This document shows, piece after piece, positions 1 to 5,456 of a stretch of 5,456 bases of DNA. Each line of letters opens with the position of its first letter. Within the stretch, counting starts at the first letter, position 1. Made by a program: the position numbers and the translations under genes. The stretch is from positions 1 through 5,456 of the forward strand of contig CAMZMA010000245.1 in the NCBI GenBank assembly GCA_947311815.1, in the 5' to 3' direction. Under the pieces are notes generated by a model, which saw nothing but the letters and a program-made list of their open reading frames with translations, was not told the origin of the DNA and did not search any database. The stretch comes from an uncultured Flavobacteriaceae bacterium. GTDB lineage: Bacteria > Bacteroidota > Bacteroidia > Flavobacteriales > Flavobacteriaceae.

Positions 1-208
1 TAATAGACTTGTAAACTATCTGGAATCAAATAATTTAATGAACCCAAATCAATATGGCTTCAGAAGAGGTAGAGGTACTGATGTAGCAATAGCTACACTA
101 TACGAACATATAGCAAACTCTCAACGAAAAAAAGAACAATGTGTACTAGTCTGTAGAGACATTAGTAGGGCCTTTGATAAGATCTGGCATTCAGGATTAA
201 AGTTTAAG
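1..208 (+). mobile_element. Fragment of eukaryotic-type LINE (non-LTR) reverse transcriptase
   Basis: Reading from base 2, about 69 codons are open before a TGA at 212-214. The translation contains NQYGFRRGRGT (residues 16-26), matching the QxGFRxxxxT motif of LINE reverse transcriptases, and CRDISRAFDKIWHSGLKFK (51-69), matching RT motif A, where D53 would be the first catalytic aspartate. The wording DISRAFDKIWHSGL is characteristic of metazoan LINEs (Jockey/CR1-like), not of bacterial group II intron, retron or DGR enzymes, which carry a DIxxFFDxIxH-type motif. Both ends are missing: the fragment begins at the window edge and similarity stops around 208, where the family would continue with a leucine. 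No YADD box is present, so it cannot be functional. The most likely origin is host or contaminant DNA joined to a bacterial contig; lateral transfer is possible but less likely. The family is clear; the exact LINE clade is not determined. Confidence 0.8.
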
Positions 209-214
209 ACATGA
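205..214. other. Probable chimeric junction between LINE fragment and bacterial DNA
   Basis: The reverse transcriptase reading frame is coherent up to the codons for GLKFK and then breaks (ACA, TGA). Downstream lies ordinary AT-rich spacer after the bacterial gene that ends at 272. The exact breakpoint cannot be fixed to the base. The 215-271 stretch shows no gene and no convincing terminator hairpin. Confidence 0.6.
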
Positions 215-271
215 AAATTGTTAATAACTTACAAAAAAAGAACTTTGTTTAATCATAGAATACTCAGGTTT

Positions 272-1258
272 TTAGTAACTACCTCCAAAAGAAGCATTGA
301 TATTAGGACATGCTGCAGCTCTTGGTCGTAAACAGAATAAATTAAACCCAACAGAAACTTGATGATAGCCACTGTTTGTTAATACAATATCGTTCAACTG
401 TTTTGTATAGGTATAAGAAAACATCAATCTATTAAAGTTTACACCAAAAACAGGCGTAATATATTGGTAGTTTTGTATTGGGTTTGCATCAAAACTTCTT
501 CTGTAAGAAAGCGCCAACCAAATACGTGTATTGTTGTACATTTTGTAGGCTTTCATATTTACATCAACAATACGCTCTCCTGTAACTTCTTTATACTGCA
601 TCATTACCGAAGGTTCTAATTGTACGTATTTATCTTCGCCAAAATAATACCCCAAAGAAACAATGTAATTTCTAAGATTTAAAGGCTCTAAACTTGTATT
701 TAAATTATTTCTAGCAGATAATAATAAATTTTTTATAGTTAAATATGATGAAAAACCACCTTTGTGATAAGCCATCCCAAAATCAGTATTAAAATAACTT
801 GTACTTTCTATTAATTGAGCCACCGTTGGGTCTACAAATAGGCGTTGATCCGATTTATTAAATACAGCAGTATAAGAAAGCCCGAAAGACAATTGCTCAA
901 ACAATCTACCATCACTTAACGGAATATGATACGCATACGTTCCTTGAACTCCTGTTTGTGAGTGAAACCCATTTTTATCGTTAAAAACAACAAAACCGAA
1001 ACCTGTATTAGAAGTTTCATTAAACTTTCCATGAAAACTCAACGTTTGTAAAGCGGGTGCACTTGGTACACCTGCCCATTGTTGTCTTGCTGTAAATCTA
1101 ACTTTAGCACAATCTCCAATTCCTGCAGCAGCAGGATGAATTAAATACACATTATCCGATAAATAATCAGAATAAATAGGTAGCGTTCCTTGTGAAAAGA
1201 CAGTACTTGTAAAAATCAAAAAAAACAGAGTGGTTACAATATGTCGAAAAAATCTCAT
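272..1258 (-). CDS. PorP/SprF-family outer-membrane protein (type IX secretion/gliding associated)
   Basis: This 328-residue protein belongs to the PorP/SprF family of Bacteroidota outer-membrane beta-barrels. Members work with the type IX secretion system, and many are paired with a particular secreted adhesin or surface protein. Seen here: a signal peptide at residues 1-22 (basic start, hydrophobic core LFFLIF, likely cleavage near VFS/QG); the N-terminal family signature, here IHPAAAG (40-46, usually NPAAAG); RQQWAGV (58-64); and then many alternating amphipathic strands with GFGFVVFNDKNG and YAYHIPL, as in the family. The length is normal for the family. The ATG at 1258 is chosen because it gives a complete signal peptide and sits about 40 nt after a -7 promoter element; there is no Shine-Dalgarno, as usual in this phylum. 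Whatever followed this gene is cut off by the foreign segment at 1-208, so a downstream partner cannot be seen. It is probably one of several paralogues, so no specific symbol is given. Confidence 0.88.
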   Translation of the reverse strand: MRFFRHIVTTLFFLIFTSTVFSQGTLPIYSDYLSDNVYLIHPAAAGIGDCAKVRFTARQQWAGVPSAPALQTLSFHGKFNETSNTGFGFVVFNDKNGFHSQTGVQGTYAYHIPLSDGRLFEQLSFGLSYTAVFNKSDQRLFVDPTVAQLIESTSYFNTDFGMAYHKGGFSSYLTIKNLLLSARNNLNTSLEPLNLRNYIVSLGYYFGEDKYVQLEPSVMMQYKEVTGERIVDVNMKAYKMYNNTRIWLALSYRRSFDANPIQNYQYITPVFGVNFNRLMFSYTYTKQLNDIVLTNSGYHQVSVGFNLFCLRPRAAACPNINASFGGSY

Positions 1259-1300
1259 CTATTAGGATAAAATATTAGTAAAAGGTTTGTTTCAAGTTGC

Positions 1301-1308
1301 CAAATATA
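1301..1308 (-). promoter_or_regulatory. Candidate -7 promoter element of the PorP/SprF-like gene
   Basis: On the minus strand this reads TATATTTG, an exact match to the Bacteroidota TAnnTTTG core. Transcription would start near 1294, giving a leader of roughly 35 nt. No clear -33 TTTG is found at the expected distance, so the call is tentative. Confidence 0.45.
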
Positions 1309-1382
1309 TTGTTTTTCAACCAATTATTTAGTATTGAAAACATATTTAACTATAGAACATAAATAATTCTTATTTATTGCAC

Positions 1383-1411
1383 AAAAAAACACGTTCAATG
1401 AACGTGTTTTT
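1383..1411 (-). terminator. Intrinsic terminator of the initiator tRNA
   Basis: A near-perfect hairpin with 13-nt arms (1385-1397 and 1399-1411; core ACACGTTC/GAACGTGT) lies 5 nt after the 3' end of the tRNA. On the minus strand it is followed by a run of T (7 in total, complement of 1383-1389). It separates the tRNA from the PorP/SprF-like gene. The flanking A and T runs mean it could also work on the plus strand, but no gene there needs it. Confidence 0.8.
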
Positions 1412-1416
1412 CTTAG

Positions 1417-1489
<73 letters not shown>

Positions 1490-1557
1490 ATATATTTTTA
1501 AAAACTGAAAACAGCTTTTTAATTTCTTTTTTTATTCTCAAAATAAAACAGGTACTT

Positions 1558-1581
1558 TATCCTGAGCGTAGTCGAAGGATA
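1558..1581. repeat. Short palindromic dispersed repeat (TCCTTCGACTACGCTCAGGA type)
   Basis: On the minus strand the core reads TCCTTCGACTACGCTCAGGA, enclosed in a 6-bp TATCCT/AGGATA stem. I recognise this as the REP-like hairpin repeat found in many copies in intergenic DNA of many Bacteroidota, usually as part of a longer TGTCATCC...GGATGACA palindrome. Only the central portion is kept here. Its end overlaps by two bases the duplicated tRNA 5' segment. Identification rests on recall, not on a search. Confidence 0.65.
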
Positions 1582-1598
1582 CTGCTCTATCCCGCGAT
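1580..1598 (-). repeat. Direct repeat copy B: partial second copy of tRNA-fMet 5' end
   Basis: This is an exact copy of the first 17 nt of the tRNA (CGCGGGATAGAGCAGTA on the minus strand) plus two upstream bases. It is not a second tRNA: after AGTA the sequence runs straight into the palindromic repeat. It sits immediately downstream of the promoter at 1607-1639, at the distance where the mature tRNA would be expected to start, so it probably marks the original position of the tRNA 5' end. Confidence 0.85.
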
Positions 1599-1606
1599 TT
1601 GGACTG

Positions 1607-1639
1607 CAAAGATACGTTACTTTTTTTCTTCAAACCAAA
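1607..1639 (-). promoter_or_regulatory. Promoter of initiator tRNA-fMet
   Basis: On the minus strand TATCTTTG (1607-1614) matches the TAnnTTTG -7 element of Bacteroidota, and a TTTG (1636-1639) lies 21 nt upstream as a -33 element. Transcription would begin near 1600, a few bases before the partial tRNA copy at 1580-1598. The full tRNA starts only at 1489, leaving a leader of about 110 nt, long for a tRNA precursor. Confidence 0.65.
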
Positions 1640-1726
1640 TAAAATTTGCTTATTTTTTTTTAAACACACTAATTAACAGAGTAACAAAGAGATACTTTTC
1701 TTTTATTATTCTGTTAAAAAACATAG

Positions 1727-1734
1727 TATCTTTG
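1727..1734 (+). promoter_or_regulatory. Promoter -7 element of era
   Basis: TATCTTTG matches the TAnnTTTG consensus and ends only 4 nt before the era ATG. The expected start of transcription therefore falls at or next to the start codon, implying a leaderless or nearly leaderless mRNA. The flanking 16 nt TAGTATCTTTGCAAAA are identical to those before der. No clear -33 element is seen. Confidence 0.65.
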
Positions 1735-1738
1735 CAAA

Positions 1739-2620
1739 ATGAAACACAAAGCAGGATTTGTAAATATTATAGGCAACCCAAATGTTGGAAAATCTACCTT
1801 AATGAATGCCTTGGTAGGCGAAAAATTATCTATCATTACCTCTAAAGCACAAACGACCAGACATCGTATTTTAGGAATTGTAAATGACGATGCTTATCAA
1901 ATTGTTTTTTCTGATACTCCTGGTATTATAAAGCCTGCGTATGAATTACAAACCTCTATGATGGATTTTGTAAAAGCCGCTTTTGATGATGCTGATATCT
2001 TGATTTACATGGTAGAAGTGGGCGAAAAAGAACTGAAAAACGAAGCTTTTTTTAATAAGATAATTCATAGTAAAATCCCTGTAATTTTATTATTAAATAA
2101 GATTGATAAATCTACACAAGAGCAAGTAGAAGAAAAAGTAGAATATTGGAAAGAAAAAGTACCGAATGCACATATTTTTGTAATTTCTGCATTAGAACGC
2201 TTTAATATTGATGCGGCTTTCAATAAAATAATCGAATTATTACCAGAAGCACCACCGTTTTATCCGAAAGACCAATTAACAGACAAACCAGAACGTTTTT
2301 TTGTCAACGAAAAAATTAGAGAAAAAATATTAATGCACTACAAAAAGGAAATTCCGTATGCTGTTGAAGTAGAAACTGAAGATTTTGTAGAGCAAGAACA
2401 TATTATTAAAATCCGTTCTATAATTATGGTAGAGCGCGATACTCAAAAAGGAATTATTATCGGTCATAAAGGATCTGCTTTAAAAAGAGTGGGCGCTGAG
2501 GCTCGTAAAGATTTAGAAATCTTTTTTAGTAAAAAAGTGTATTTAGAACTGTATGTAAAAGTCAATAAAAACTGGCGCAGTAGTGCAAATCAATTAAAGC
2601 GTTTTGGATATAAAGATTAA
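1739..2620 (+). CDS. era: GTPase Era (30S ribosomal subunit maturation)
   Basis: Era is a membrane-associated GTPase that binds the 3' end of 16S rRNA and helps mature the 30S subunit, coupling ribosome assembly to growth. The 293-residue product is complete and of normal length. The GTPase domain shows G1 GNPNVGKS (12-19), the switch I region SKAQTTRHRILGI (35-47, with the invariant TTR), G3 DTPG (59-62), G4 NKID (120-123) and G5 SAL (150-152). The C-terminal KH domain has IIIGHKGSALKRVG with the GxxG loop at 242-245, followed by the family's LELYVKVNKNWR. The ATG at 1739 is the natural start: it lies just after a TATCTTTG promoter core and directly precedes the conserved KAGFVNIIG strand. 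No Shine-Dalgarno is present. The stop codon overlaps that of the convergent gene in the palindrome TTAA (2617-2620). Confidence 0.97.
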   Translation: MKHKAGFVNIIGNPNVGKSTLMNALVGEKLSIITSKAQTTRHRILGIVNDDAYQIVFSDTPGIIKPAYELQTSMMDFVKAAFDDADILIYMVEVGEKELKNEAFFNKIIHSKIPVILLLNKIDKSTQEQVEEKVEYWKEKVPNAHIFVISALERFNIDAAFNKIIELLPEAPPFYPKDQLTDKPERFFVNEKIREKILMHYKKEIPYAVEVETEDFVEQEHIIKIRSIIMVERDTQKGIIIGHKGSALKRVGAEARKDLEIFFSKKVYLELYVKVNKNWRSSANQLKRFGYKD

Positions 2621-3126
2621 TCTTTTAACCTATCTAAACTTTTTTGCATAAATCGTTTTAATTCATCCATTTGTTTTTTACCAGTAGCTTTCCCCATTCT
2701 ACCTAAAAAGTAGAGTAAAATCCATAATAACGGAAGCACAACTAACATTGTTGCAGGAAAAAAGACACTTTCTTTTAAAGACCATTTGCTATACGCAGCA
2801 ACAAGAAAAAACAAAAAAGCAGTACCTACAAGAAAATGTATGAACATAAAAAGAGTCCAAACCTGTGGTTTTGGCCCAAATAAACCTTTAATTTTTGATG
2901 TATTATCATCTAATTCTTCAATTTCGATATGTAATTGAGGCGACCAAAAATGATTGTCTTTCTTAGGGACATCAATAAACACATGTTTATCAACAATTTT
3001 GCTACAATACTCGCAATCTCCTTCCGCTAAATTTTCTTTAAAACTAGCTAATAAAGTATCCGCATTTTCATCAAAATCCATAGAAAATCTTGGACGTAAT
3101 AAAATTTCGTTAGAATCTAAGCTCAT
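2617..3126 (-). CDS. Uncharacterised protein with two membrane segments, between era and der
   Basis: This 169-residue protein has no function I can assign. Residues 1-88 are soluble and acidic, with a CEYC pair (38-41) and a beta-rich stretch (VFIDVPKKDNHFWSPQLHIEIEEL, described as residues 49-72). Two hydrophobic helices follow, at about 90-112 (starting VWTLFMFIHFL) and 121-141 (VFFPATMLVVLPLLWILLYFL), then a basic amphipathic tail (GKATGKKQMDELKRFMQKSL). The GPKPQVWTLFMF segment before the first helix resembles that of small membrane proteins common in Bacteroidota. There is no signal peptide; a soluble N-terminal domain with a C-terminal helical hairpin is predicted. It is convergent with era, sharing the TTAA stop overlap, and divergent from der across an 86-bp gap with no exact TAnnTTTG on its strand. 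Coding is supported by length, composition and tight packing; any link to the GTPases is only positional. Confidence 0.82.
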   Translation of the reverse strand: MSLDSNEILLRPRFSMDFDENADTLLASFKENLAEGDCEYCSKIVDKHVFIDVPKKDNHFWSPQLHIEIEELDDNTSKIKGLFGPKPQVWTLFMFIHFLVGTAFLFFLVAAYSKWSLKESVFFPATMLVVLPLLWILLYFLGRMGKATGKKQMDELKRFMQKSLDRLKD

Positions 3127-3189
3127 ATACTATTCTAAAATTGTGATTTATAGATGCTAATATTACAAAAAATATCGAAGGCTTATTAG

Positions 3190-3197
3190 TATCTTTG
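3190..3197 (+). promoter_or_regulatory. Promoter -7 element of der
   Basis: TATCTTTG matches TAnnTTTG, and the 16-nt context TAGTATCTTTGCAAAA is identical to that at era. It ends 15 nt before the der ATG at 3213, giving a leader of perhaps 8-12 nt. The TTG at 3195-3197, an in-frame alternative start codon, is part of this element and so should not be the translation start. Confidence 0.7.
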
Positions 3198-3212
3198 CAA
3201 AAATTTTTAGAA

Positions 3213-4520
3213 ATGAACAGTATCATTGCCATTGTAGGAAGACCAAATGTAGGAAAATCTACCTTATTTAACCGATTAGTACAACGTAGAGATGCCATTG
3301 TAGATGCTGTGAGCGGTGTAACTAGAGATCGACATTACGGGAAATCTGATTGGAACGGAAAAGAATTTTCTGTCATAGATACAGGTGGATATATTATTGG
3401 ATCTGATGATGTTTTTGAGGCTGAAATTAGAAAACAAGTACAATTAGCCATAGAAGAAGCAGATATTATTGTTTTTGTAGTTGATGTTGAGCAAGGAATT
3501 ACACCGATGGATAGCGAAGTAGCAAAATTGTTACGCAAAGTAAAGAAACCTATTTTTACTGCGGTAAACAAAGTAGATAACTCGATGCGAGAAGCAGATG
3601 CAGTAGAATTTTACAACTTAGGTTTGGGCGATTATCATACAATTTCATCGATAAACGGAAGTGGAACAGGAGATTTGCTAGATGCTATTGTAAAAGAGAT
3701 TCCTGAACAAGAAGAAGAAATAGACGAAGAAGAATTGCCAAGGTTTGCCATTGTAGGAAGACCAAATGCAGGAAAATCATCATTTATAAATGCACTTATT
3801 GGCGAAGAAAGAAATATTGTCACCGATATTGCAGGTACCACTAGAGATTCTATCGACACAAAATACAACCGATTTGGGTTTGATTTTAACTTGGTTGACA
3901 CAGCAGGAATCAGAAAAAAATCGAAAGTAAAAGAAGACTTAGAATTTTATTCGGTAATGCGTGCGGTTAGAACCATTGAGCATTCTGATGTAATCGTCTT
4001 AATTATTGATGCCACTCGTGGATTTGAAAGTCAGGATCAAAATATTTTTTGGTTGGCAGAAAAAAACAAAAAAGGAGTTGTTATTTTGGTCAATAAATGG
4101 GATTTAATCGAAAAAGAAACCAACACGCTTAGAGATTTTGAAGCGGCTGTTAGAAAACAAATCGCACCATTTACAGATGTACCTATTGTATTTACATCGG
4201 TTTTAACCAAGCAACGTATTTTTAAAGCGATAGAAACTGCGGTACAAGTGTTTCAGAACAGAAAAAATCGTATTCAAACCAGTAAGTTAAACGAAACGAT
4301 GCTAGAGGTAATTCAAAATTACCCGCCACCAGCAATAAAAGGAAAATTTGTAAAGATTAAATACTGTATGCAACTACCAACAAGAACGCCAAAATTTGTG
4401 TTTTTTGCTAATTTACCACAGTATGTTAGAGATCCTTACAAGCGTTTTATAGAAAATAAATTAAGAGAAATTTATAATTTTAATGGCGTGCCGATTGTTA
4501 TTTATTTTAGACAGAAATAA
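3213..4520 (+). CDS. der: GTPase Der/EngA (50S ribosomal subunit assembly)
   Basis: Der is an essential GTPase with two tandem G domains that acts in late assembly of the 50S subunit. Numbering from the ATG at 3213 (435 residues, normal for the family): G domain 1 has GRPNVGKS (9-16), switch region SGVTRDR (34-40), DTGG (56-59) and NKVD (119-122). An acidic linker (EQEEEIDEEE, 165-174) leads to G domain 2 with GRPNAGKS (182-189), AGTTRDS (207-213), DTAG (229-232) and NKWD (294-297). The C-terminal KH-like domain (about 350-435) has PPAIKGKFVKIKYCMQ and ends GVPIVIYFRQK. The frame is open back to a TTG at 3195, but that codon lies in the promoter core and adds six residues before the usual N-terminus, so the ATG is preferred. 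There is no Shine-Dalgarno. The nucleotide sequence around G1 is almost identical to that of era, reflecting shared protein motifs. Confidence 0.97.
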   Translation: MNSIIAIVGRPNVGKSTLFNRLVQRRDAIVDAVSGVTRDRHYGKSDWNGKEFSVIDTGGYIIGSDDVFEAEIRKQVQLAIEEADIIVFVVDVEQGITPMDSEVAKLLRKVKKPIFTAVNKVDNSMREADAVEFYNLGLGDYHTISSINGSGTGDLLDAIVKEIPEQEEEIDEEELPRFAIVGRPNAGKSSFINALIGEERNIVTDIAGTTRDSIDTKYNRFGFDFNLVDTAGIRKKSKVKEDLEFYSVMRAVRTIEHSDVIVLIIDATRGFESQDQNIFWLAEKNKKGVVILVNKWDLIEKETNTLRDFEAAVRKQIAPFTDVPIVFTSVLTKQRIFKAIETAVQVFQNRKNRIQTSKLNETMLEVIQNYPPPAIKGKFVKIKYCMQLPTRTPKFVFFANLPQYVRDPYKRFIENKLREIYNFNGVPIVIYFRQK

Positions 4521-4574
4521 GAATTGTTTTAAAAGATGTAAGATCGTTTTTTGAAATTAAATTGGTATAATAAT

Positions 4575-4609
4575 GAGATTGCCACATTCGTACCTCAATC
4601 GCAATGACA
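4575..4609. repeat. Degenerate dispersed intergenic repeat (GAGATTGC...GCAATGAC type)
   Basis: The segment begins GAGATTGCCAC and ends ATCGCAATGACA, with inverted ATTGC/GCAAT ends around a CGTACCTC centre. This matches from memory the repeat TCATTGCGAGG...ACGAAGCAATCTC common in intergenic DNA of Bacteroidota and other bacteria. It lies between the der stop codon and the bidirectional terminator. The copy is imperfect; no transposase or other coding sequence is associated. Confidence 0.5.
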
Positions 4610-4649
4610 AACATTAAACAGTTCTTTACCAAGAAAAAATAAAGAAAAC

Positions 4650-4678
4650 AAAAAAGCACCCCATCGGGTGCTTTTTTT
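4650..4678. terminator. Bidirectional intrinsic terminator between der and the surface-protein gene
   Basis: A perfect stem AAAAAGCACCC/GGGTGCTTTTT with loop CATC is flanked by an A run on the left and seven T on the right. It can terminate der (plus strand) and, using the A run read as T on the minus strand, the convergent gene that ends at 4701. Confidence 0.9.
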
Positions 4679-4700
4679 ATGCTTGTAAAAGAAACTGTAA

Positions 4701-5347
4701 TTAGTTTCCTGTAACTTTCACGTTGTCTATTTGAAAAGTTGTAGTGATACCGCCATCACCACCTAAGTATCTAAACGCAACATACACATCACCAGATAAA
4801 CAAGAAATGTTTGCTTTCCCTTCGGTAAAATCACTTTGGTAACCAGAACTTGGTCCGCTTGCAATATCAGCATCTACTTGTAACCAAGTTGCTGTAGCAA
4901 TATCTCCGCTATAATCTGTAGAAACAAAAACAGAAAGCGCTCTACCATTGTTATATCCTGTTTTTGTGCCAAAAGATAATTCTTCATCGGTTGAACCGTC
5001 TAAATTAATAGCAGGAGAAATTAACCAAATTTCTAAAGGATTTTCGTTACTTCTATAAGCAGATGCTTGCAAGTAACTATTACCACCAAAAGATCTTGTA
5101 GCAAAAACATTGCTTCCTCCGTTTACATTTACATTTACCCAACCAGCAGCGGCTAAAGCTGCGGTTGATGAAATCGTTTCAAAATCTTCATTAAAAACCA
5201 TATTATTTCCTCCAACTGCTCCGTTACCACACTCTAAAACTGGCGGATCACATCTATCGGCGTTTGTAAAATCAATATCCGAAGGAGTATTTACCACTAC
5301 TACAAAAAATTCTGCTCTATAATCTTTTGATAAAACAGCGGTTATTG
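4701..5347 (-). CDS. C-terminal part of DUF5689/choice-of-anchor J surface protein (5' end missing)
   Basis: About 214 residues from the C-terminal end of a larger protein are present. The first ~35 (ITAVLSKDYRAEFFVVVV, then NTPSDIDFTNADRCDPP) match the end of the DUF5689 domain of flavobacterial exported lipoproteins, where G-x-(I/L)-(T/S)-x-(V/L)-(L/S)-(S/T)-K leads to IxF-x3-DRCDP. A choice-of-anchor J jelly-roll domain follows: FNEDFE, GWVNVNVNG, EIWLISPAINLDG, LSFGTKTGYNNGRALSV, TATWLQVDAD, VYVAFRYLGGDG and a final TFQIDNVKV. Such proteins are usually outer-membrane lipoproteins with a putative carbohydrate- or ligand-binding role; the function is not established. No type IX sorting domain is present. 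A GTG at 5297 is not a real start: similarity continues upstream of it. Reading stays open past 5347, but from there the sequence is an inverted copy of 5179-5287 and the translation is no longer the gene. Signal peptide, start codon and promoter are not in the window. Confidence 0.8.
5179..5287 (+). repeat. Left arm of 109-bp perfect inverted repeat
   Basis: Each base pairs with 5348-5456 (paired positions sum to 10635) without mismatch over 109 nt. It lies inside the coding region of the surface protein, covering the end of DUF5689 and the start of the choice-of-anchor J domain. This arm is the authentic copy because its minus-strand translation fits the protein family. Confidence 0.97.
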
Positions 5348-5456
5348 CTCCTTCGGATATTGATTTTACAAACGCCGATAGATGTGATCCGCCAGTTTTA
5401 GAGTGTGGTAACGGAGCAGTTGGAGGAAATAATATGGTTTTTAATGAAGATTTTGA
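5348..5456 (-). repeat. Right arm of 109-bp perfect inverted repeat (probable fold-back artefact)
   Basis: This is the exact reverse complement of 5179-5287 and runs to the window end, with a 60-nt spacer at 5288-5347. Its plus strand re-encodes the same peptide (for example SDIDFTNADRCDPP), while its minus strand breaks the family similarity of the gene. The first bases, CTCC, fit both the expected glycine codon of the real gene and the inverted copy, so a microhomology join of up to 4 nt near 5348-5351 is plausible. Confidence 0.9.

Noticed and set aside
1..214. Bacterial retron, group II intron or diversity-generating retroelement RT
   Set aside because: The motif A wording (DISRAFDKIWHSGL) and the QYGFRRGRGT block are of eukaryotic LINE type. 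No catalytic YADD, intron RNA, msr/msd or template repeats are visible in the fragment or beside it.
1492..1557. Hairpin AAAACTG...CAGCTTTT as a terminator or riboswitch
   Set aside because: The stem is short, needs a bulge and lies in AT-rich sequence where such pairings are expected by chance.
1580..1598. A second tRNA gene
   Set aside because: Only the first 17 nt match; there is no anticodon arm, T-arm or acceptor 3' strand, so it is a partial duplicate.
3195..3212. TTG start giving Der six extra residues
   Set aside because: The TTG is the end of the TATCTTTG promoter core, so it would not be transcribed; the ATG at 3213 gives the usual Der N-terminus just before IIAIVGRPN.
2954..3298. 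Two short ORFs, plus strand 2954-3160 and minus strand 3110-3298
   Set aside because: They overlap the 169-residue gene and der respectively in other frames, run across a promoter region and show no recognisable protein features.
3335..3901. Two minus-strand ORFs inside der (3335-3571 and 3635-3901)
   Set aside because: They are antisense shadows of strongly conserved der coding sequence, with Ser/Ile-rich translations and no start signals.
5110..5322. Plus-strand ORF of about 70 codons
   Set aside because: It is antisense to the surface-protein gene, low in complexity (repeated TFTFT and PPTAPLP) and crosses the spacer of the inverted repeat; no family resemblance.
5179..5456. Invertible DNA switch, attenuator or large regulatory hairpin
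   Set aside because: The arms are coding sequence with perfect identity, no recombinase gene or recombination site is seen, and the second arm disrupts the family similarity of the protein; an amplification or assembly fold-back explains it more simply.

Overview
The core of this window (about 210-5347) is AT-rich chromosomal DNA from a member of Bacteroidota, most likely a marine Flavobacteriaceae (Polaribacter/Tenacibaculum-like; the genus is a guess). The evidence is a PorP/SprF-family outer-membrane protein, TAnnTTTG promoter cores, absence of Shine-Dalgarno sequences, and a C-terminal half typical of flavobacterial DUF5689/choice-of-anchor J surface proteins.

Layout. 1-208 is an in-frame piece of a eukaryotic-type LINE (non-LTR retrotransposon) reverse transcriptase that does not belong with the bacterial DNA. 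272-1258 (-) is a PorP/SprF-like protein with its own -7 promoter element. 1383-1489 (-) is initiator tRNA-fMet followed by a strong hairpin terminator. Just upstream of the tRNA, 1492-1614 holds a short palindromic repeat, a second copy of the first 17 nt of the tRNA, and then a promoter; it looks as if about 107 bp came between the tRNA promoter and the tRNA. 1739-2620 (+) is era, and 3213-4520 (+) is der. Between them, on the opposite strand, 2617-3126 encodes an uncharacterised protein with two membrane segments. 4575-4678 holds a dispersed-repeat remnant and a bidirectional terminator. 4701-5347 (-) is the C-terminal part of a surface protein. 5348-5456 is a perfect 109-nt inverted copy of 5179-5287.

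Function. The centre is a translation and ribosome-biogenesis neighbourhood: initiator tRNA, Era (16S/30S maturation) and Der (50S maturation). era and der share an identical 16-nt promoter core although they are separately transcribed. The flanking genes are cell-envelope genes of Bacteroidota type.

Both ends look artificial: a eukaryotic fragment joined at the left, and a fold-back duplication at the right. Together they suggest a whole short contig from amplified or mixed DNA (for example single-cell multiple displacement amplification, or an invertebrate-associated sample) rather than a natural chromosome arrangement. I see no convincing undescribed multi-gene system. The most interesting biological observation is the rearranged leader of the initiator tRNA.
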